64,000 nucleotides of DNA from Streptomyces sp. NBC_01476 (GTDB lineage Bacteria > Actinomycetota > Actinomycetes > Streptomycetales > Streptomycetaceae): assembly GCF_036227265.1 (NCBI RefSeq), contig NZ_CP109446.1, forward strand, positions 1,873,501-1,937,500, in the 5' to 3' direction. The position numbers were made by a program, and so were the translations under genes. This document shows positions 20,576 to 31,141 of the stretch, piece after piece (the first letter of the stretch is position 1; each line of letters starts with the position of its first letter). Below the pieces are notes generated by a model. That model was not told the origin of the DNA, searched no databases, and was given only the letters and a program-made list of their open reading frames with translations.

Positions 20576-21297
20576 CGTGACACTGCCTCCAGGGCCTCTT
20601 CGAGGGTGAACGCCTTCGCATAGAGCGCCTTACCGACGATGGCACCCTCCACACCCACCGGGACCAGACCCGCGATGGCCCGCAGGTCGTCCAGGCTGGA
20701 GACGCCGCCGGAGGCGACGACCGGCTTGTCGGTGGCCGCGCACACGTTACGCAGCAGATCGAGGTTGGGCCCCTGCAGGGTCCCGTCCTTGGCGATGTCG
20801 GTGACGACGTACCGCGCGCAGCCCTCGGCGTCGAGCCGGGCCAGCGTCTCGTACAGGTCGCCGCCGTCACGGGTCCAGCCGCGGCCGCGCAGCGTCGTGC
20901 CGCGTACGTCGAGGCCCACCGCGATCCGGTCGCCGTGCTCGGCGATCACCTTCGCCACCCACTGCGGGGTCTCCAGCGCGGCGGTGCCCAGGTTGACCCG
21001 GGTGCAGCCGGTGGCCAGGGCCGCGGCGAGGGTGTCGTCGTCCCGGATGCCGCCGGAGAGCTCCACCTTGATGTCCATGGTCCGCGCCACCTCGGCGATC
21101 AGCTTCCGGTTGTCGCCGGTGCCGAAGGCCGCGTCGAGGTCCACCAGATGCAGCCACTCGGCACCCGCCTGCTGCCAGGCCAGCGCGGCGGCGAGCGGCT
21201 CGCCGTACGACGTCTCGGAACCGGACTCGCCGTGCACCAGGCGTACGGCCTGGCCGTCGCGGACGTCGACGGCGGGGAGGAGTTCGAGCTTGGTCAT
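20572..21297 (-). CDS. priA: Bifunctional HisA/TrpF isomerase
   Basis: PriA is the actinobacterial enzyme that isomerises both ProFAR (histidine) and phosphoribosyl anthranilate (tryptophan). The 241-residue beta/alpha barrel keeps catalytic Asp11 in [15 protein letters not shown] and Asp171 in VTDIAKDG, plus GGIRDD and the phosphate loops. No trpF is seen among the trp genes in the window, which agrees with PriA covering that step. It overlaps ridA by 4 bp. The spacer to hisH is 58 bp and its own Shine-Dalgarno is weak. Confidence 0.96.
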   Translation of the reverse strand: MTKLELLPAVDVRDGQAVRLVHGESGSETSYGEPLAAALAWQQAGAEWLHLVDLDAAFGTGDNRKLIAEVARTMDIKVELSGGIRDDDTLAAALATGCTRVNLGTAALETPQWVAKVIAEHGDRIAVGLDVRGTTLRGRGWTRDGGDLYETLARLDAEGCARYVVTDIAKDGTLQGPNLDLLRNVCAATDKPVVASGGVSSLDDLRAIAGLVPVGVEGAIVGKALYAKAFTLEEALEAVSR

Positions 21298-21355
21298 CGG
21301 GATGCGGTTTCCTCGGTCCTGAAGAGAGGTGCGGACGGGCGGGCGGCGTGCGGGA

Positions 21356-21991
21356 CTAGAGGGTGCCGAGCCAGTTGGCCAGCAGTTGTGCCCCCGCGTC
21401 CCCGGACTTCTCCGGGTGGAACTGGGTGGCCCACAACGGGCCGTTCTCCACCGCGGCCACGAACGGTTCGCCGTGCGTGGTCCAGGCGACCTTGGGGGCG
21501 GCGATGGAGTTGTTGTGCGTGGCGAGGTCCCAGTCGCGTACGGCGTAGGAGTGCACGAAGTAGAAGCGCGCGTCGTCGTCAAGACCGGCGAACTGCCGGG
21601 AGTCCTCGGGGGCCTTGACGGTGTTCCAGCCCATGTGCGGTACGACCGGGGCGCGCAGCGGCTCCACCGTACCGGGCCACTCGTCCAGGCCCTCGGTCTG
21701 CACCCCGTGCTCGATGCCGCGGGCGAAGAGGATCTGCATGCCGACGCAGATGCCCATCACCGGGCGCCCGCCGGCCAGCCGGCGGCCGACTATCCACTCG
21801 CCGCGGACCGAGCGCAGCCCGGCCATGCAGGCGGCGAACGCGCCGACGCCGGGCACCAGCAGGCCGTCGGCGTTCATCGCCCGGTCGTAGTCGGCGGTGA
21901 TCTCCACGTCGGCGCCGGCCCTGGCCAGGGCTCGCTCGGCGGACCGGATGTTGCCGAACCCGTAGTCGAGCACCACCACGCTCTTCGTCAT
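21356..21991 (-). CDS. hisH: Imidazole glycerol phosphate synthase, glutaminase subunit
   Basis: HisH hydrolyses glutamine and passes ammonia to HisF. The 211-residue class-I glutaminase has its nucleophile Cys82 in [10 protein letters not shown] and the catalytic His-Glu in [10 protein letters not shown]. It also has the N-terminal DYGFGNIRS and VPHMGWN signatures. It is in the his operon, 13 bp after a 50-aa membrane peptide gene. Confidence 0.97.
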   Translation of the reverse strand: MTKSVVVLDYGFGNIRSAERALARAGADVEITADYDRAMNADGLLVPGVGAFAACMAGLRSVRGEWIVGRRLAGGRPVMGICVGMQILFARGIEHGVQTEGLDEWPGTVEPLRAPVVPHMGWNTVKAPEDSRQFAGLDDDARFYFVHSYAVRDWDLATHNNSIAAPKVAWTTHGEPFVAAVENGPLWATQFHPEKSGDAGAQLLANWLGTL

Positions 21992-22004
21992 GCGTGCACG
22001 CCCC

Positions 22005-22157
22005 TTACAGCTGGAGCAGCCCGGCGCCGATCGCCATCACCGACCCGATGGCCAGGATCGCGATCAGGGACTTGGACTGCTTCTGCTTCCAGAAGGAGTA
22101 GACCCCGCCGAGGAGGAAGAGCCCCAGCAGGATGAAAAGAGTGGATCCCTTGCTCAC
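22005..22157 (-). CDS. 50-aa membrane peptide in the his operon
   Basis: A short frame from GTG at 22157 encodes [20 protein letters not shown], then [18 protein letters not shown] and a hydrophobic end [12 protein letters not shown]. It forms two membrane helices joined by a basic loop. GC-rich third positions and clean spacing between hisB and hisH argue that it is real. I recall small membrane genes at this place in other streptomycetes. Function unknown. It may be an assembly or regulatory peptide, or unrelated to histidine. Confidence 0.72.
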   Translation of the reverse strand: MSKGSTLFILLGLFLLGGVYSFWKQKQSKSLIAILAIGSVMAIGAGLLQL

Positions 22158-22242
22158 AGTTGTCGTCCGTTCGCTTCTCCGCCCGCGCGGCAACCGCTCG
22201 CGCCGAGCCCTGACTGCGGCCATGTGGCCTTGCGTGCGCCGC

Positions 22243-22836
22243 TCACAGCGCGCCCTTCGTCGACGGCAGGATTCCGGCGGCGCGCGGGTCGCGCTCGCTC
22301 GCGTACCGCAGCGCCCGGGCCAGCGCCTTGAACTGGCACTCCACGATGTGGTGCGCGTTGCGCCCGTAGGGGACGTGGACGTGCAGCGCGATCTGCGCCT
22401 GCGCGACGAACGACTCCAGGATGTGCCGGGTCATCGTCGTGTCGTACGACCCGATCATCGGCGCCATGTTCTCCGGCTCGTTGTGCACCAGATACGGACG
22501 GCCGGACAGGTCCACGGTCACCTGGGCGAGCGATTCGTCCAGCGGGACCGTGCAGTTGCCGAAGCGGTAGATGCCCACCTTGTCGCCGAGCGCCTGCTTG
22601 AAGGCGGCGCCGAGCGCGAGGGCGGTGTCCTCGATGGTGTGGTGGGTGTCGATGTGCAGGTCGCCCTCGGTCTTCACACTGAGGTCGAACAGCCCGTGCC
22701 TGCCCAGCTGGTCGAGCATGTGGTCGTAGAAGCCGACCCCGGTCGACACCGCGACCTGACCCGTGCCGTCCAGGTCGATCTCGACGACGGTGGACGTCTC
22801 CTTGGTGGTGCGCTCCACGCGGCCCACGCGGGTCAT
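22243..22836 (-). CDS. hisB: Imidazoleglycerol-phosphate dehydratase
   Basis: HisB removes water from imidazole glycerol phosphate to give imidazole acetol phosphate. The 197-residue protein shows the duplicated metal-binding motifs of the family, [14 protein letters not shown] and [19 protein letters not shown], with [14 protein letters not shown]. It is monofunctional: no phosphatase domain is fused. It overlaps hisC by 4 bp. Confidence 0.97.
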   Translation of the reverse strand: MTRVGRVERTTKETSTVVEIDLDGTGQVAVSTGVGFYDHMLDQLGRHGLFDLSVKTEGDLHIDTHHTIEDTALALGAAFKQALGDKVGIYRFGNCTVPLDESLAQVTVDLSGRPYLVHNEPENMAPMIGSYDTTMTRHILESFVAQAQIALHVHVPYGRNAHHIVECQFKALARALRYASERDPRAAGILPSTKGAL

Positions 22837-24002
22837 GCGGACTCCTCAATGCCGGGTTCAATGCCAGGTTCAGTGCCGGGCGCCGTCCCCGGCTCGTTGA
22901 CGTGCAGTTCCTTGAAGACGGTCCGGGCCGCGTCCAGGAAGGCGTCGTTCTCCGCCGGAGTGCCCGCGGAGACCCGCAGCCAACCCGGCACGCCGTTGTC
23001 GCGGACCAGCACCCCGCGGTCGAGGATCGCCTGCCAGCCGGCGTGGCTGTCGGCGAACCGGCCGAACTGCACGAAGTTCGCGTCCGACTCGGTGACGTCG
23101 TAGCCGGTCGCGCCCAGCTCGGCGACCAGCCGGTCCCGTTCGCTCTTCAGCTGCTGGACGTAGCCGAGCAGCGTTTCGGTGTGCTCCAGAGCGGCCAGCG
23201 CAGTCGCCTGGGTGACCGACGACAGGTGGTAGGGCAGCCGGACCAGCTGGACCGCGTCGACCACCGCCGGGTCCGCGGCGAGGTACCCGAGCCGCAGTCC
23301 GGCCGCCCCGAACGCCTTGGACATGGTCCGGGTGACCACCAGGTGCGGCCGGCCCTCGATCAGCGGCAGCAGCGACGGCCGGTGCGAGAACTCGCCGTAC
23401 GCCTCGTCCACGACGACCATCGAGGGCCCGGCGGCCTGCGCGGCCTCGTAGAGCGCCAGGACGGTCTCGGCGGCGACCGCCGTGCCGGTGGGGTTGTTCG
23501 GCGAGCAGATGAAGACCACGTCGGGCCGGTGCGCGGCGATCTCGCGGGTGGCGGCCGCCCCGTCGATGGTGAAGTCGGCGTTGCGCGGCCCGGAGAGCCA
23601 GCCGGTGCCGGTGCCGCGGGAGATCAGCGCGTGCATCGAGTACGACGGCTCGAAGCCGATCGCGGTACGGCCGGGGCCGCCGAAGGTCTGCAGCAGCTGC
23701 TGGATGACCTCGTTGGAGCCGTTGGCGGCCCACACCTGCTCGATGCCCACGGTGTGGCCCGCGGTCCGGCTCAGATACGCGGCCAGGCCGGTGCGCAGCT
23801 CGACCGCGTCCCGGTCCGGGTAGCGGTTGAGGTGGCGGGCGGCCTCGGCGACCCGCTCCGCGATCCGGGCGACCAGTTCCTCGGGCAGCGGGTAGGGGTT
23901 CTCGTTGGTGTTCAGCAGCACCGGCACGTCGAGCTGGGGGGCGCCGTACGGGGACTGGCCGCGCAGCTCGGCGCGGATCGGGAGGTCGTCGATGCGGGTC
24001 AT
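22833..24002 (-). CDS. hisC: Histidinol-phosphate aminotransferase
   Basis: HisC transaminates imidazole acetol phosphate with glutamate. The 389-residue PLP enzyme has NENPYPLP, the [10 protein letters not shown] loop, VVDEAYGEF, and the PLP lysine Lys229 in [17 protein letters not shown]. The last ~20 residues are an odd repetitive tail built from [17 protein letters not shown], encoded by imperfect 12-bp-type repeats near 22850-22890. It overlaps hisD and hisB by 4 bp each, so the three are coupled. Confidence 0.96.
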   Translation of the reverse strand: MTRIDDLPIRAELRGQSPYGAPQLDVPVLLNTNENPYPLPEELVARIAERVAEAARHLNRYPDRDAVELRTGLAAYLSRTAGHTVGIEQVWAANGSNEVIQQLLQTFGGPGRTAIGFEPSYSMHALISRGTGTGWLSGPRNADFTIDGAAATREIAAHRPDVVFICSPNNPTGTAVAAETVLALYEAAQAAGPSMVVVDEAYGEFSHRPSLLPLIEGRPHLVVTRTMSKAFGAAGLRLGYLAADPAVVDAVQLVRLPYHLSSVTQATALAALEHTETLLGYVQQLKSERDRLVAELGATGYDVTESDANFVQFGRFADSHAGWQAILDRGVLVRDNGVPGWLRVSAGTPAENDAFLDAARTVFKELHVNEPGTAPGTEPGIEPGIEESA

Positions 24003-25309
24003 GCCCGGCCCCCGAACCTGATGCTGACCGCGGCGCCGTGCGCCGGCAGGTCTTCGGCCCCGGCGAGGGTCACCACGTGGTGGGCGACCTCGGCCAGCGC
24101 GTTGCGGGAGTAGTCCACGACGTGGATGCCGCGCAGGAAGGACTGCACCGACAGGCCCGAGGAGTGGCAGGCGCAGCCGCCGGTGGGCAGGACGTGGTTG
24201 GAGCCGGCGCAGTAGTCGCCCAGCGAGACCGGGGAGTGCGGCCCGACGAAGACCGCGCCCGCGTTCCGTACCTGCGCGGCGACCTCGGGTGCGTCCTCGG
24301 TCTGGATCTCCAGGTGCTCGGCCGCGTAGGCGTCCACCACGTCCAGGCCCTGGGCGAGGCTGTCGACCAGCACGACCGCGGACTGGCGGCCGGACAGGGC
24401 GGCGGTGATCCGCTGCTGGTGCCGGGTGGCGGCGACCTGGGAGGCCAGTTCCTTGTCGACGGCGTCCGCCAGCTCGACGGAGGTGGTGACCAGGACGGCC
24501 GCGGCCAGCGGGTCGTGCTCGGCCTGGCTGATCAGGTCGGCGGCGACGAAACCGGCGTCGGCGGTGGCGTCGGCGAGGATCGCGATCTCGGTGGGCCCGG
24601 CTTCGGCGTCGATGCCGATCCGCCCCTTGAGCAGGCGCTTGGCGGCGGCGACATAGATGTTGCCGGGGCCGGTGACGAGGTCGACCGGGCGGCACTCGTC
24701 GGTGCCGTAGGCGAACATGGCGATGGCCTGGGCGCCGCCGGCCGCGTACACCTCGGTCACGCCGAGCAGTGCGCAGGCGGCGAGGATGGCCGGGTGCGGT
24801 GCCCCGCCGAAGTCCTTCTGCGGCGGTGAGGCGACCGCGATGCCGGTCACGCCGGCCTCCTGGGCGGGCACCACGTTCATCACCACGGAGGACGGGTAGA
24901 CCGCGAGGCCGCCGGGCACGTAGAGCCCGACCCGGCCGACCGGCACCCAGCGCTCGGTGACGGTGCCGCCGGGGACGACCTCGGTGGTGATGTCGGTGCG
25001 GCGCTGCTCGCGGTGGACAAGGCGGGTCCGGCGGATCGACTCCTCCAGGGCCGCGCGCACCTCGGGGTCGAGGCCGGCCAGCGCGTCCTGGAGAGCCTGC
25101 TCCGGCACCCGGAGCCGGTCGAGCCGCACTCCGTCGAACTGCTCCCCGTAGTCGATGACCGCCTGCGTCCCGCGATGGCGTACGTCCTCGCAGATGGGCC
25201 GCACCGTGTCCAGGGCGGCTTCCACGTCGAACTCGGCACGGGGCAGCAGGTCGCGGTCGATCCCGCCCTCCGGGAAGGCGGTACCGCGCAGATCGATTCG
25301 GGAGATCAC
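23999..25309 (-). CDS. hisD: Histidinol dehydrogenase
   Basis: HisD oxidises histidinol to histidine in two NAD-dependent steps. The 436-residue protein contains the family signature [15 protein letters not shown], the zinc/catalytic region AEHLEIQ, and [15 protein letters not shown]. It is the first gene of the his operon. The GTG start at 25309 has no Shine-Dalgarno, but TACACT ends seven bases before it, so the operon mRNA is probably leaderless. The frame stays open further upstream without a better start. Confidence 0.96.
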   Translation of the reverse strand: MISRIDLRGTAFPEGGIDRDLLPRAEFDVEAALDTVRPICEDVRHRGTQAVIDYGEQFDGVRLDRLRVPEQALQDALAGLDPEVRAALEESIRRTRLVHREQRRTDITTEVVPGGTVTERWVPVGRVGLYVPGGLAVYPSSVVMNVVPAQEAGVTGIAVASPPQKDFGGAPHPAILAACALLGVTEVYAAGGAQAIAMFAYGTDECRPVDLVTGPGNIYVAAAKRLLKGRIGIDAEAGPTEIAILADATADAGFVAADLISQAEHDPLAAAVLVTTSVELADAVDKELASQVAATRHQQRITAALSGRQSAVVLVDSLAQGLDVVDAYAAEHLEIQTEDAPEVAAQVRNAGAVFVGPHSPVSLGDYCAGSNHVLPTGGCACHSSGLSVQSFLRGIHVVDYSRNALAEVAHHVVTLAGAEDLPAHGAAVSIRFGGRA

Positions 25310-25316
25310 GCTGCCA

Positions 25317-25322
25317 AGTGTA
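25317..25322 (-). promoter_or_regulatory. Candidate -10 hexamer of the his operon
   Basis: TACACT on the minus strand ends seven bases before the hisD GTG. No good -35 was recognised. Confidence 0.45.
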
Positions 25323-25418
25323 GAGACCTGGTCATGCCGGACGTTCCGTGGTCCCACTCCGTGATACGCCGTGCGGCCCGCCCGGCGCCTGCCCGGCGCA
25401 GGTCCTCGCCCGCCCGGC

Positions 25419-25451
25419 GGGCGGGGCGGGCGGGGCGGCGGGCGGGCGGGG
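25419..25451 (+). other. G-run tract with quadruplex potential
   Basis: Seven runs of three or four G, separated mostly by single C, occur on the plus strand within 33 bp. The tract lies between divergent hisD and the membrane-protein gene at 25549. Confidence 0.6.
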
Positions 25452-25548
25452 CCGGCGCGGCGGGCGTGCGTGCCGGGCACCGCCTGCCTGCCGGACGGCG
25501 GTTGCCGGACAGGCGCTAGCGTGTGGCCCCGACACGGGGAGGGTCGAG

Positions 25549-27129
25549 GTGGCCGAGTCGGGTGAGCACGCGCCGCCGCCGGAGTGGACGGCGGTCGAGC
25601 AGCGGATGTGGCGGGCCTTCCGGGAGGGCCGGACGTGCGATCTGCGGACCGGTCGGCCCGCGGAGGACGATCCGCTGGAGGGGCCGGCCTGGCCCGCGGC
25701 GCGGACCGTACGGGCCAGGACGGTGGCCCAGCTGCTGCTGGACCCGCCCCCGGCGGCGCCCGGCCGGGTGGCCGCGCTGAAGCTCACCGGGGTGCGGGTC
25801 AGCGGCCGGCTCTCGCTGGCCGGCGGCACGGTCACGCCGTACGTGCAGCTGACCGACTGCCGCTTCGACGAACAGGTGCTGATGCAGGAGTGCCGGGCCG
25901 GCAGCATGCGGCTGGTGCGCTGCCTGCTGCCCCGGCTGGAGGCGGCCCGGCTGCAGGTCACCGGCGACCTGCACCTGCCGCAGTGCGTGGTGACCGGCGG
26001 CATCCGGATGACCGACGCGCAGATCGGCACCGATCTGCTGCTGAACCAGCTGACCGTGCGGCGGGACCGCAACAGCCGGGCGGTGGCCGCCGACGGGCTG
26101 ACCGTCGGCCAGGACGTCGACGCCGAACTCATCGACGTCACCGGCGAGTTCAGCCTGCGCAGCGCGCGGATCGGCGGCCGGCTGAGCCTGCGGGGGTCGC
26201 TGCTGCGCAATCCCTACGGCCGCTACGCGCTCAACGCCGCCCGGGTCAGCATCGAGCACACCCTCTACCTCAGCGCGGGCTGGAACACCATGGAGGGCGG
26301 CGCCGGGGACACCCGCCCGCCGGCCGGCGCCGAGGTGCGGGACTTCGTCTGCGAGGGCGGCCTGCGGCTGGACGACGGGCGGGTCGGCAACGCGGTGATC
26401 ATCAGCCGCGCCCGCTTCCGGCTGGTGGACGAGCAGCAGGTGTCACTGCGCCGGCTGCAGACCCCGGAGCTGCGGTTCACCCCGGGGGCACCGCCGGAAG
26501 GACCGGTGATGCTCTCCGGCGCGCGGGTCGGCAAGCTGGTCGACCGGCGCGACAGCTGGCCGGCCGCCGGGCAGCTCGATCTCTCCGGCTTCGGCTACGA
26601 CGAACTGGACTCGGCGGACGACTTCCCGCTGCGGGCCAGGATCGACTGGCTGCACGCGGCCACCCCGGAGTACAGCCCGGGTCCCTACGAGCGCCTCGCG
26701 GCGGCCCTGCGCTCCGGCGGTGAGGACGCCGAGGCGCGTGAGGTGCTGCTGGCCAAGCAGCGCCGCCGGCGGGAGTCGCTGCCGGTGGCCGGGCGGGTCT
26801 GGGGCTTCCTCCAGGACGTCACCGTCGGCTACGGCTACCGCCCCGGCCGGGCCGCCGTCTGGATGGCCGTCGTGTGGGCGCTGGGCGCGGTCTACTTCGC
26901 CGCCCACCGCACCCCGCCGCCCACCGACAGCGGCGGCTACCACCCGCACTGGAGCCCTGCCCTCTACGCCCTCGACCTCCTGCTGCCGGTCATCGACCTC
27001 GGCCAGGACAACGCCTGGCGGGAGACCGGCGTCAGCCAGTGGGTGGCCTCGGCCATGACCCTCATCGGCTGGATGCTCGCCACCACCGCGGCGGCGGGCG
27101 CGTCCCGCCTCCTGCGCAGGGGGACGTAG
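25549..27129 (+). CDS. Beta-helix-like membrane protein (oxidoreductase-annotated family)
   Basis: A 526-residue protein. Residues ~80-370 carry a repetitive pattern of short strands ([53 protein letters not shown]) that looks like a right-handed beta-helix. The C-terminal ~100 residues contain a basic helix ([10 protein letters not shown]), GYGYRPGRA and two to three membrane segments with [11 protein letters not shown]. Similar streptomycete proteins are often annotated as membrane-associated oxidoreductases, but I see no cofactor motif to support that. GGGGAGG six bases before GTG fixes the start. Pentapeptide-like scaffolds are an alternative description. Confidence 0.75.
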   Translation: MAESGEHAPPPEWTAVEQRMWRAFREGRTCDLRTGRPAEDDPLEGPAWPAARTVRARTVAQLLLDPPPAAPGRVAALKLTGVRVSGRLSLAGGTVTPYVQLTDCRFDEQVLMQECRAGSMRLVRCLLPRLEAARLQVTGDLHLPQCVVTGGIRMTDAQIGTDLLLNQLTVRRDRNSRAVAADGLTVGQDVDAELIDVTGEFSLRSARIGGRLSLRGSLLRNPYGRYALNAARVSIEHTLYLSAGWNTMEGGAGDTRPPAGAEVRDFVCEGGLRLDDGRVGNAVIISRARFRLVDEQQVSLRRLQTPELRFTPGAPPEGPVMLSGARVGKLVDRRDSWPAAGQLDLSGFGYDELDSADDFPLRARIDWLHAATPEYSPGPYERLAAALRSGGEDAEAREVLLAKQRRRRESLPVAGRVWGFLQDVTVGYGYRPGRAAVWMAVVWALGAVYFAAHRTPPPTDSGGYHPHWSPALYALDLLLPVIDLGQDNAWRETGVSQWVASAMTLIGWMLATTAAAGASRLLRRGT

Positions 27130-27214
27130 GCGGCGGGACCCCGCGGGCCGCGGCTGCCCGGTCCGGGAGCACCGCAGGTGGCCGCGCGGGTGACGGACCG
27201 GGGTGCCGTGCCCG

Positions 27215-27220
27215 TACCCT
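27215..27220 (+). promoter_or_regulatory. Candidate -10 hexamer of a leaderless gene
   Basis: TACCCT ends eight bases before GTG 27229. GTGACG lies 19 bp further upstream as a possible -35. No ribosome-binding site is present. Confidence 0.42.
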
Positions 27221-27228
27221 GGCTCACT

Positions 27229-27948
27229 GTGAACGATCGCCTTCCGCTGTTCCCGCTGGGTTCCGCCCTGTTTCCCGGGCTGGTGCTGCCGCTGAACGTC
27301 TTCGAGGAGCGGTACCGCGCGCTCGTCGGCGACCTCCTGGCGCTGCCCGAGGACGCGCCCCGGCGGTTCGGCGTGGTGGCGATCAAGAACGGGCGCGAGG
27401 TGTCGCCCACCGGCCAGGAGGGCCTGGCCACCGGCCCGATGGCGGGGCTCGGCGACGACCCGATGACGGCGCTGTACGGCTACGGGTGCATCGCGGAGGC
27501 CGCCGGGATCGCCGAGCACGACGAGGGCGGCGGGTACGAGCTGGTGGCGACCGGCACCGTACGCTTCCGGCTGCTCTCGGTGGACACCTCCGGCGAGTAT
27601 CTGACCGCCGAGATCGAGGAGATCCCGGACGAGCCGGGCAGCGGCGCGGGCGCGCTCACCGCGGAGGTGATGCGGGTCTTCGCCACGTACCAGAAGCGGC
27701 TGGCCGGAGCGCGGGAGCGGACCCTGGCGGCGCAGGAGCTCCCGACCGACCCGAGTGTCCTGTCGTATCTGGTGGCCGCCGCGGTGATCGCCGAGGTCCC
27801 GGTGAAGCAGCAGTTGCTGGAGGCGACCGACACCGCGGCCCGGCTCACCGCGGAACTGCGCCTGCTGCGGCACGAGACCGCACTGATCGAGAAGCTGCCC
27901 TCGCTGCCGGCCGTGGAGCTCACCTCCGCGCCGACCTGTGCGAACTGA
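27229..27948 (+). CDS. Lon-protease substrate-binding (LON N) domain protein
   Basis: A 239-residue protein consisting of a Lon N-terminal-type domain without ATPase or protease parts. LPLFPLGSALFPGLVLPLNVFEERYR at the start is the diagnostic block, followed by YGYGCIAEA and GTVRFRLLSVD, then a helical C-terminal half. Stand-alone LON domains are thought to bind proteins or peptides, but the partner is unknown. Its stop overlaps the ybaK start (TGATG), so the two are coupled. Confidence 0.9.
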   Translation: MNDRLPLFPLGSALFPGLVLPLNVFEERYRALVGDLLALPEDAPRRFGVVAIKNGREVSPTGQEGLATGPMAGLGDDPMTALYGYGCIAEAAGIAEHDEGGGYELVATGTVRFRLLSVDTSGEYLTAEIEEIPDEPGSGAGALTAEVMRVFATYQKRLAGARERTLAAQELPTDPSVLSYLVAAAVIAEVPVKQQLLEATDTAARLTAELRLLRHETALIEKLPSLPAVELTSAPTCAN

Positions 27949-28448
27949 TGGCCAAGAAGAGCCGCGCGGGCGGCGGTACCCCGGCCACGGTGGCCCTGGA
28001 GAAGGCGGGCGTGGCCTTCACCGTGCACGCCTACGAGCACGATCCCGCCGCCGGTCTTTCCTACGGCGAGGAGGCGGCACGCGCCCTGGGCACGGCGCCG
28101 GAGCGGGTCTTCAAGACCCTCGTCGCCGAGGTGGACGGCGCTCTGACGGTGGCGGTCGTCCCCGTCTCGGCGACCCTCGACCTGAAGGCCCTCGCCGCCG
28201 CGGCGGGCGGCAAGCGCGCGGCCATGGCGGACCCCGCAGCGGCCGAGCGCACCACCGGCTACGTCCTCGGCGGCATCTCCCCACTCGGCCAGCGGCGCCG
28301 GCTCCCCACGGTCGTCGACGCCTCGGCCCCGGCCTTTCCCACGGTCTTCGTCTCCGCGGGAAAGCGCGGCCTCGAACTCGAACTGGCCCCGGCGGACCTG
28401 ACCACGCTCACCGGAGCGACGACGGCCGCGATCGCGAAGACGCAGTAG
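27948..28448 (+). CDS. ybaK: YbaK/EbsC-type aminoacyl-tRNA deacylase
   Basis: A 166-residue YbaK-family enzyme, which hydrolyses mischarged Cys-tRNA(Pro). It shows TPATVALEKAGVAFTVHAYEHD, the catalytic lysine region RVFKTLVAEVDG, GYVLGGISPLGQRRRLPTVVD and VFVSAGKRGLELELAP, the full family set. It starts within the stop of the LON-domain gene. It is convergent with the DUF2567 gene, with a 77-bp GC-rich gap that holds a repeated GGTGGGCCCGGCGCG. Confidence 0.92.
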   Translation: MAKKSRAGGGTPATVALEKAGVAFTVHAYEHDPAAGLSYGEEAARALGTAPERVFKTLVAEVDGALTVAVVPVSATLDLKALAAAAGGKRAAMADPAAAERTTGYVLGGISPLGQRRRLPTVVDASAPAFPTVFVSAGKRGLELELAPADLTTLTGATTAAIAKTQ

Positions 28449-28525
28449 AGGACGCAGTAGCCGCGGCAACCGGCGCGCGGGCGGGTGGGCCCGGCGCGGG
28501 GGGGGTGGGCCCGGCGCGCAGGAGG

Positions 28526-29134
28526 TCAGCCCCAGTGCGCGGGCGGTGCCTCGGGCGCCGGCTCCTTCGGCCCGAAGGCGGACGTCAGGCAGAGGTGCGC
28601 CAGCATCGCCGCCGCCGGAAGGGCCACCAGGGCGCTCTTCGCCCGCAGTTCCAGCGGCCCGTCGAACACCACCTTGGGCCCGACCTGCTTGGCGTGCGCG
28701 ACGATGTCGGTGGGCGGTCCCAGCCATACGCCGATCCGCCACCCCACCACCGCGGCGAGCGCGGCGCCGGCCGCCAGGCCCACCACGACCGCGATCCCGC
28801 CGGTCCGGCACCGCCAGAAGACCAGCAGCGCGCTGACGATCCCGACCCCCGCCGAGATCAGCACGAAGGTGCCGTCCCCGCCGATCGCCTCTTCTCCCTC
28901 GGTGTCCTTGAGGTAGACCGCCTGGCCGTCGGAGACCATCGGGATCCGGGGGGAGAGCCACAGCCACAGCAGCCCGAGCGCGACTCCGCCGAGCGTGACG
29001 AGGACCGCGATCAGCGCGCCCTTGCCGAGTTCGCGGACGAACCGCTCGCGCCCGCCCCTGGCGTCGCCGGGCGCGGGCTCGCCCCCGGGGTAGGGCGGGA
29101 AAGGCGGCTCGTGCGGAGTCAGGGGTGCTGTCAC
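28526..29134 (-). CDS. DUF2567 membrane protein
   Basis: A 202-residue membrane protein matching the actinobacterial DUF2567 pattern. It has a Pro-rich N terminus, a helix at ~37-60, LWLSPRIPMVSDGQAVYLKDTEGEEAIGGDGTFV, then two more helices and a fourth near residue 170. Function unknown. The GTG start is preceded by CACGAT six bases upstream rather than a Shine-Dalgarno. Confidence 0.82.
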   Translation of the reverse strand: MTAPLTPHEPPFPPYPGGEPAPGDARGGRERFVRELGKGALIAVLVTLGGVALGLLWLWLSPRIPMVSDGQAVYLKDTEGEEAIGGDGTFVLISAGVGIVSALLVFWRCRTGGIAVVVGLAAGAALAAVVGWRIGVWLGPPTDIVAHAKQVGPKVVFDGPLELRAKSALVALPAAAMLAHLCLTSAFGPKEPAPEAPPAHWG

Positions 29135-29168
29135 CCGCCCATCGTGCCAGGTGTGGCCGCGGGGCGCG

Positions 29169-29983
29169 TCACCGGCAGGCCGCCCTGCGGTAGGCCCAGG
29201 TGGCGACGGCCAGCGAGACCACGCCGACGGCCGCGCACACCGACAGATCCGCGCCGACCGCGGCCCAGTGCGTACCGCCGCCGTCGAAGGTGCGGGCGAG
29301 GGCTTCCACGCCGTATGTGGACGGCAGCAGGTCACGGACCCAGGAGATGGGCGCGGGCATGTGCGAGGCGGGCAGCACGCCGAGCAGCAGCGCCGCCGAC
29401 ATGCCGAGCTGACCGAGCAGGGTGGCGATCTCCTGCCGGGGCGCGAGCAGCCCCATAGCGGCGCCGAGGCCGGAGAGCGCGGCCCCGGCGAGCGGGATCA
29501 CCACCAGCAGCACCCAGAGGTTCACGAAGGTCAGATGGAACAGCACGCAGCCGGTGACCGCGGTGACCAGCGTGCCGGGCACCGTGAAGGAGGCGTAGGC
29601 CGCGGCGGCGCCGAGCACCACGGCGGCCGGCGGTACGGGAAGCGTGGCATAGGTGTCCAGGCCGCCGGAGGCGCGGAGCTGGCCGAAGTACTGGGCGAGC
29701 AGGTTGAGCGCCACGAAGGCCACCACGAGCACGCTGGAGCCGGCCACGACGGCCCGTGCCGCCTCGCCGTCGCCGGCGTGCACGACGCCGCGCAGCATGA
29801 CCATGATCCCCACCGACTGGAAGGTGGCCACGAAGAGCAGCGGGATCCGTGCCACCCGGGCCCGCGACAGCTGTGCCCGGTAGACGGCCCCGAACGCGGG
29901 CCACAACCGTGCCCGTGGTGCCAGCGGAGCCGCGGCGGCCTCCGCCACGGCGATCCGTCCGGGCACCGGCCGCAGAATGACCG

Positions 29984-29987
<4 letters not shown>
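29169..29987 (-). CDS. ABC transporter permease (ABC-2 type)
   Basis: A 272-residue integral membrane protein with six hydrophobic segments and the ABC-2 layout: RLWPAFGAVYRAQL at the N terminus, QYFGQLRASGGLDTYATLPV in the centre, and LPASHMPAPISWVRDLLPSTYGVEALAR before the last helix. It is the membrane half of an exporter with the ATPase directly upstream, overlapping it by 4 bp (GTGA). The substrate cannot be read from the sequence. Relatives include drug and lipid exporters. Confidence 0.88.
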
Positions 29988-31027
<1,040 letters not shown>

Positions 31028-31035
31028 GAGGCCCG

Positions 31036-31041
31036 AGCCTA
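31036..31041 (-). promoter_or_regulatory. Candidate -10 hexamer of the ABC operon
   Basis: TAGGCT on the minus strand ends eight bases before GTG 31027, predicting a leaderless mRNA. Confidence 0.45.
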
Positions 31042-31141
31042 CGCGCAATCGGCCGGGCCCGGCCGGGCGGGTCGTCCGTGCCCGGCCACCTGGTCCTGGC
31101 CCCTTCCCCGGTTCTTCCCCGCTGCCCGCCGCGGACAGCGC

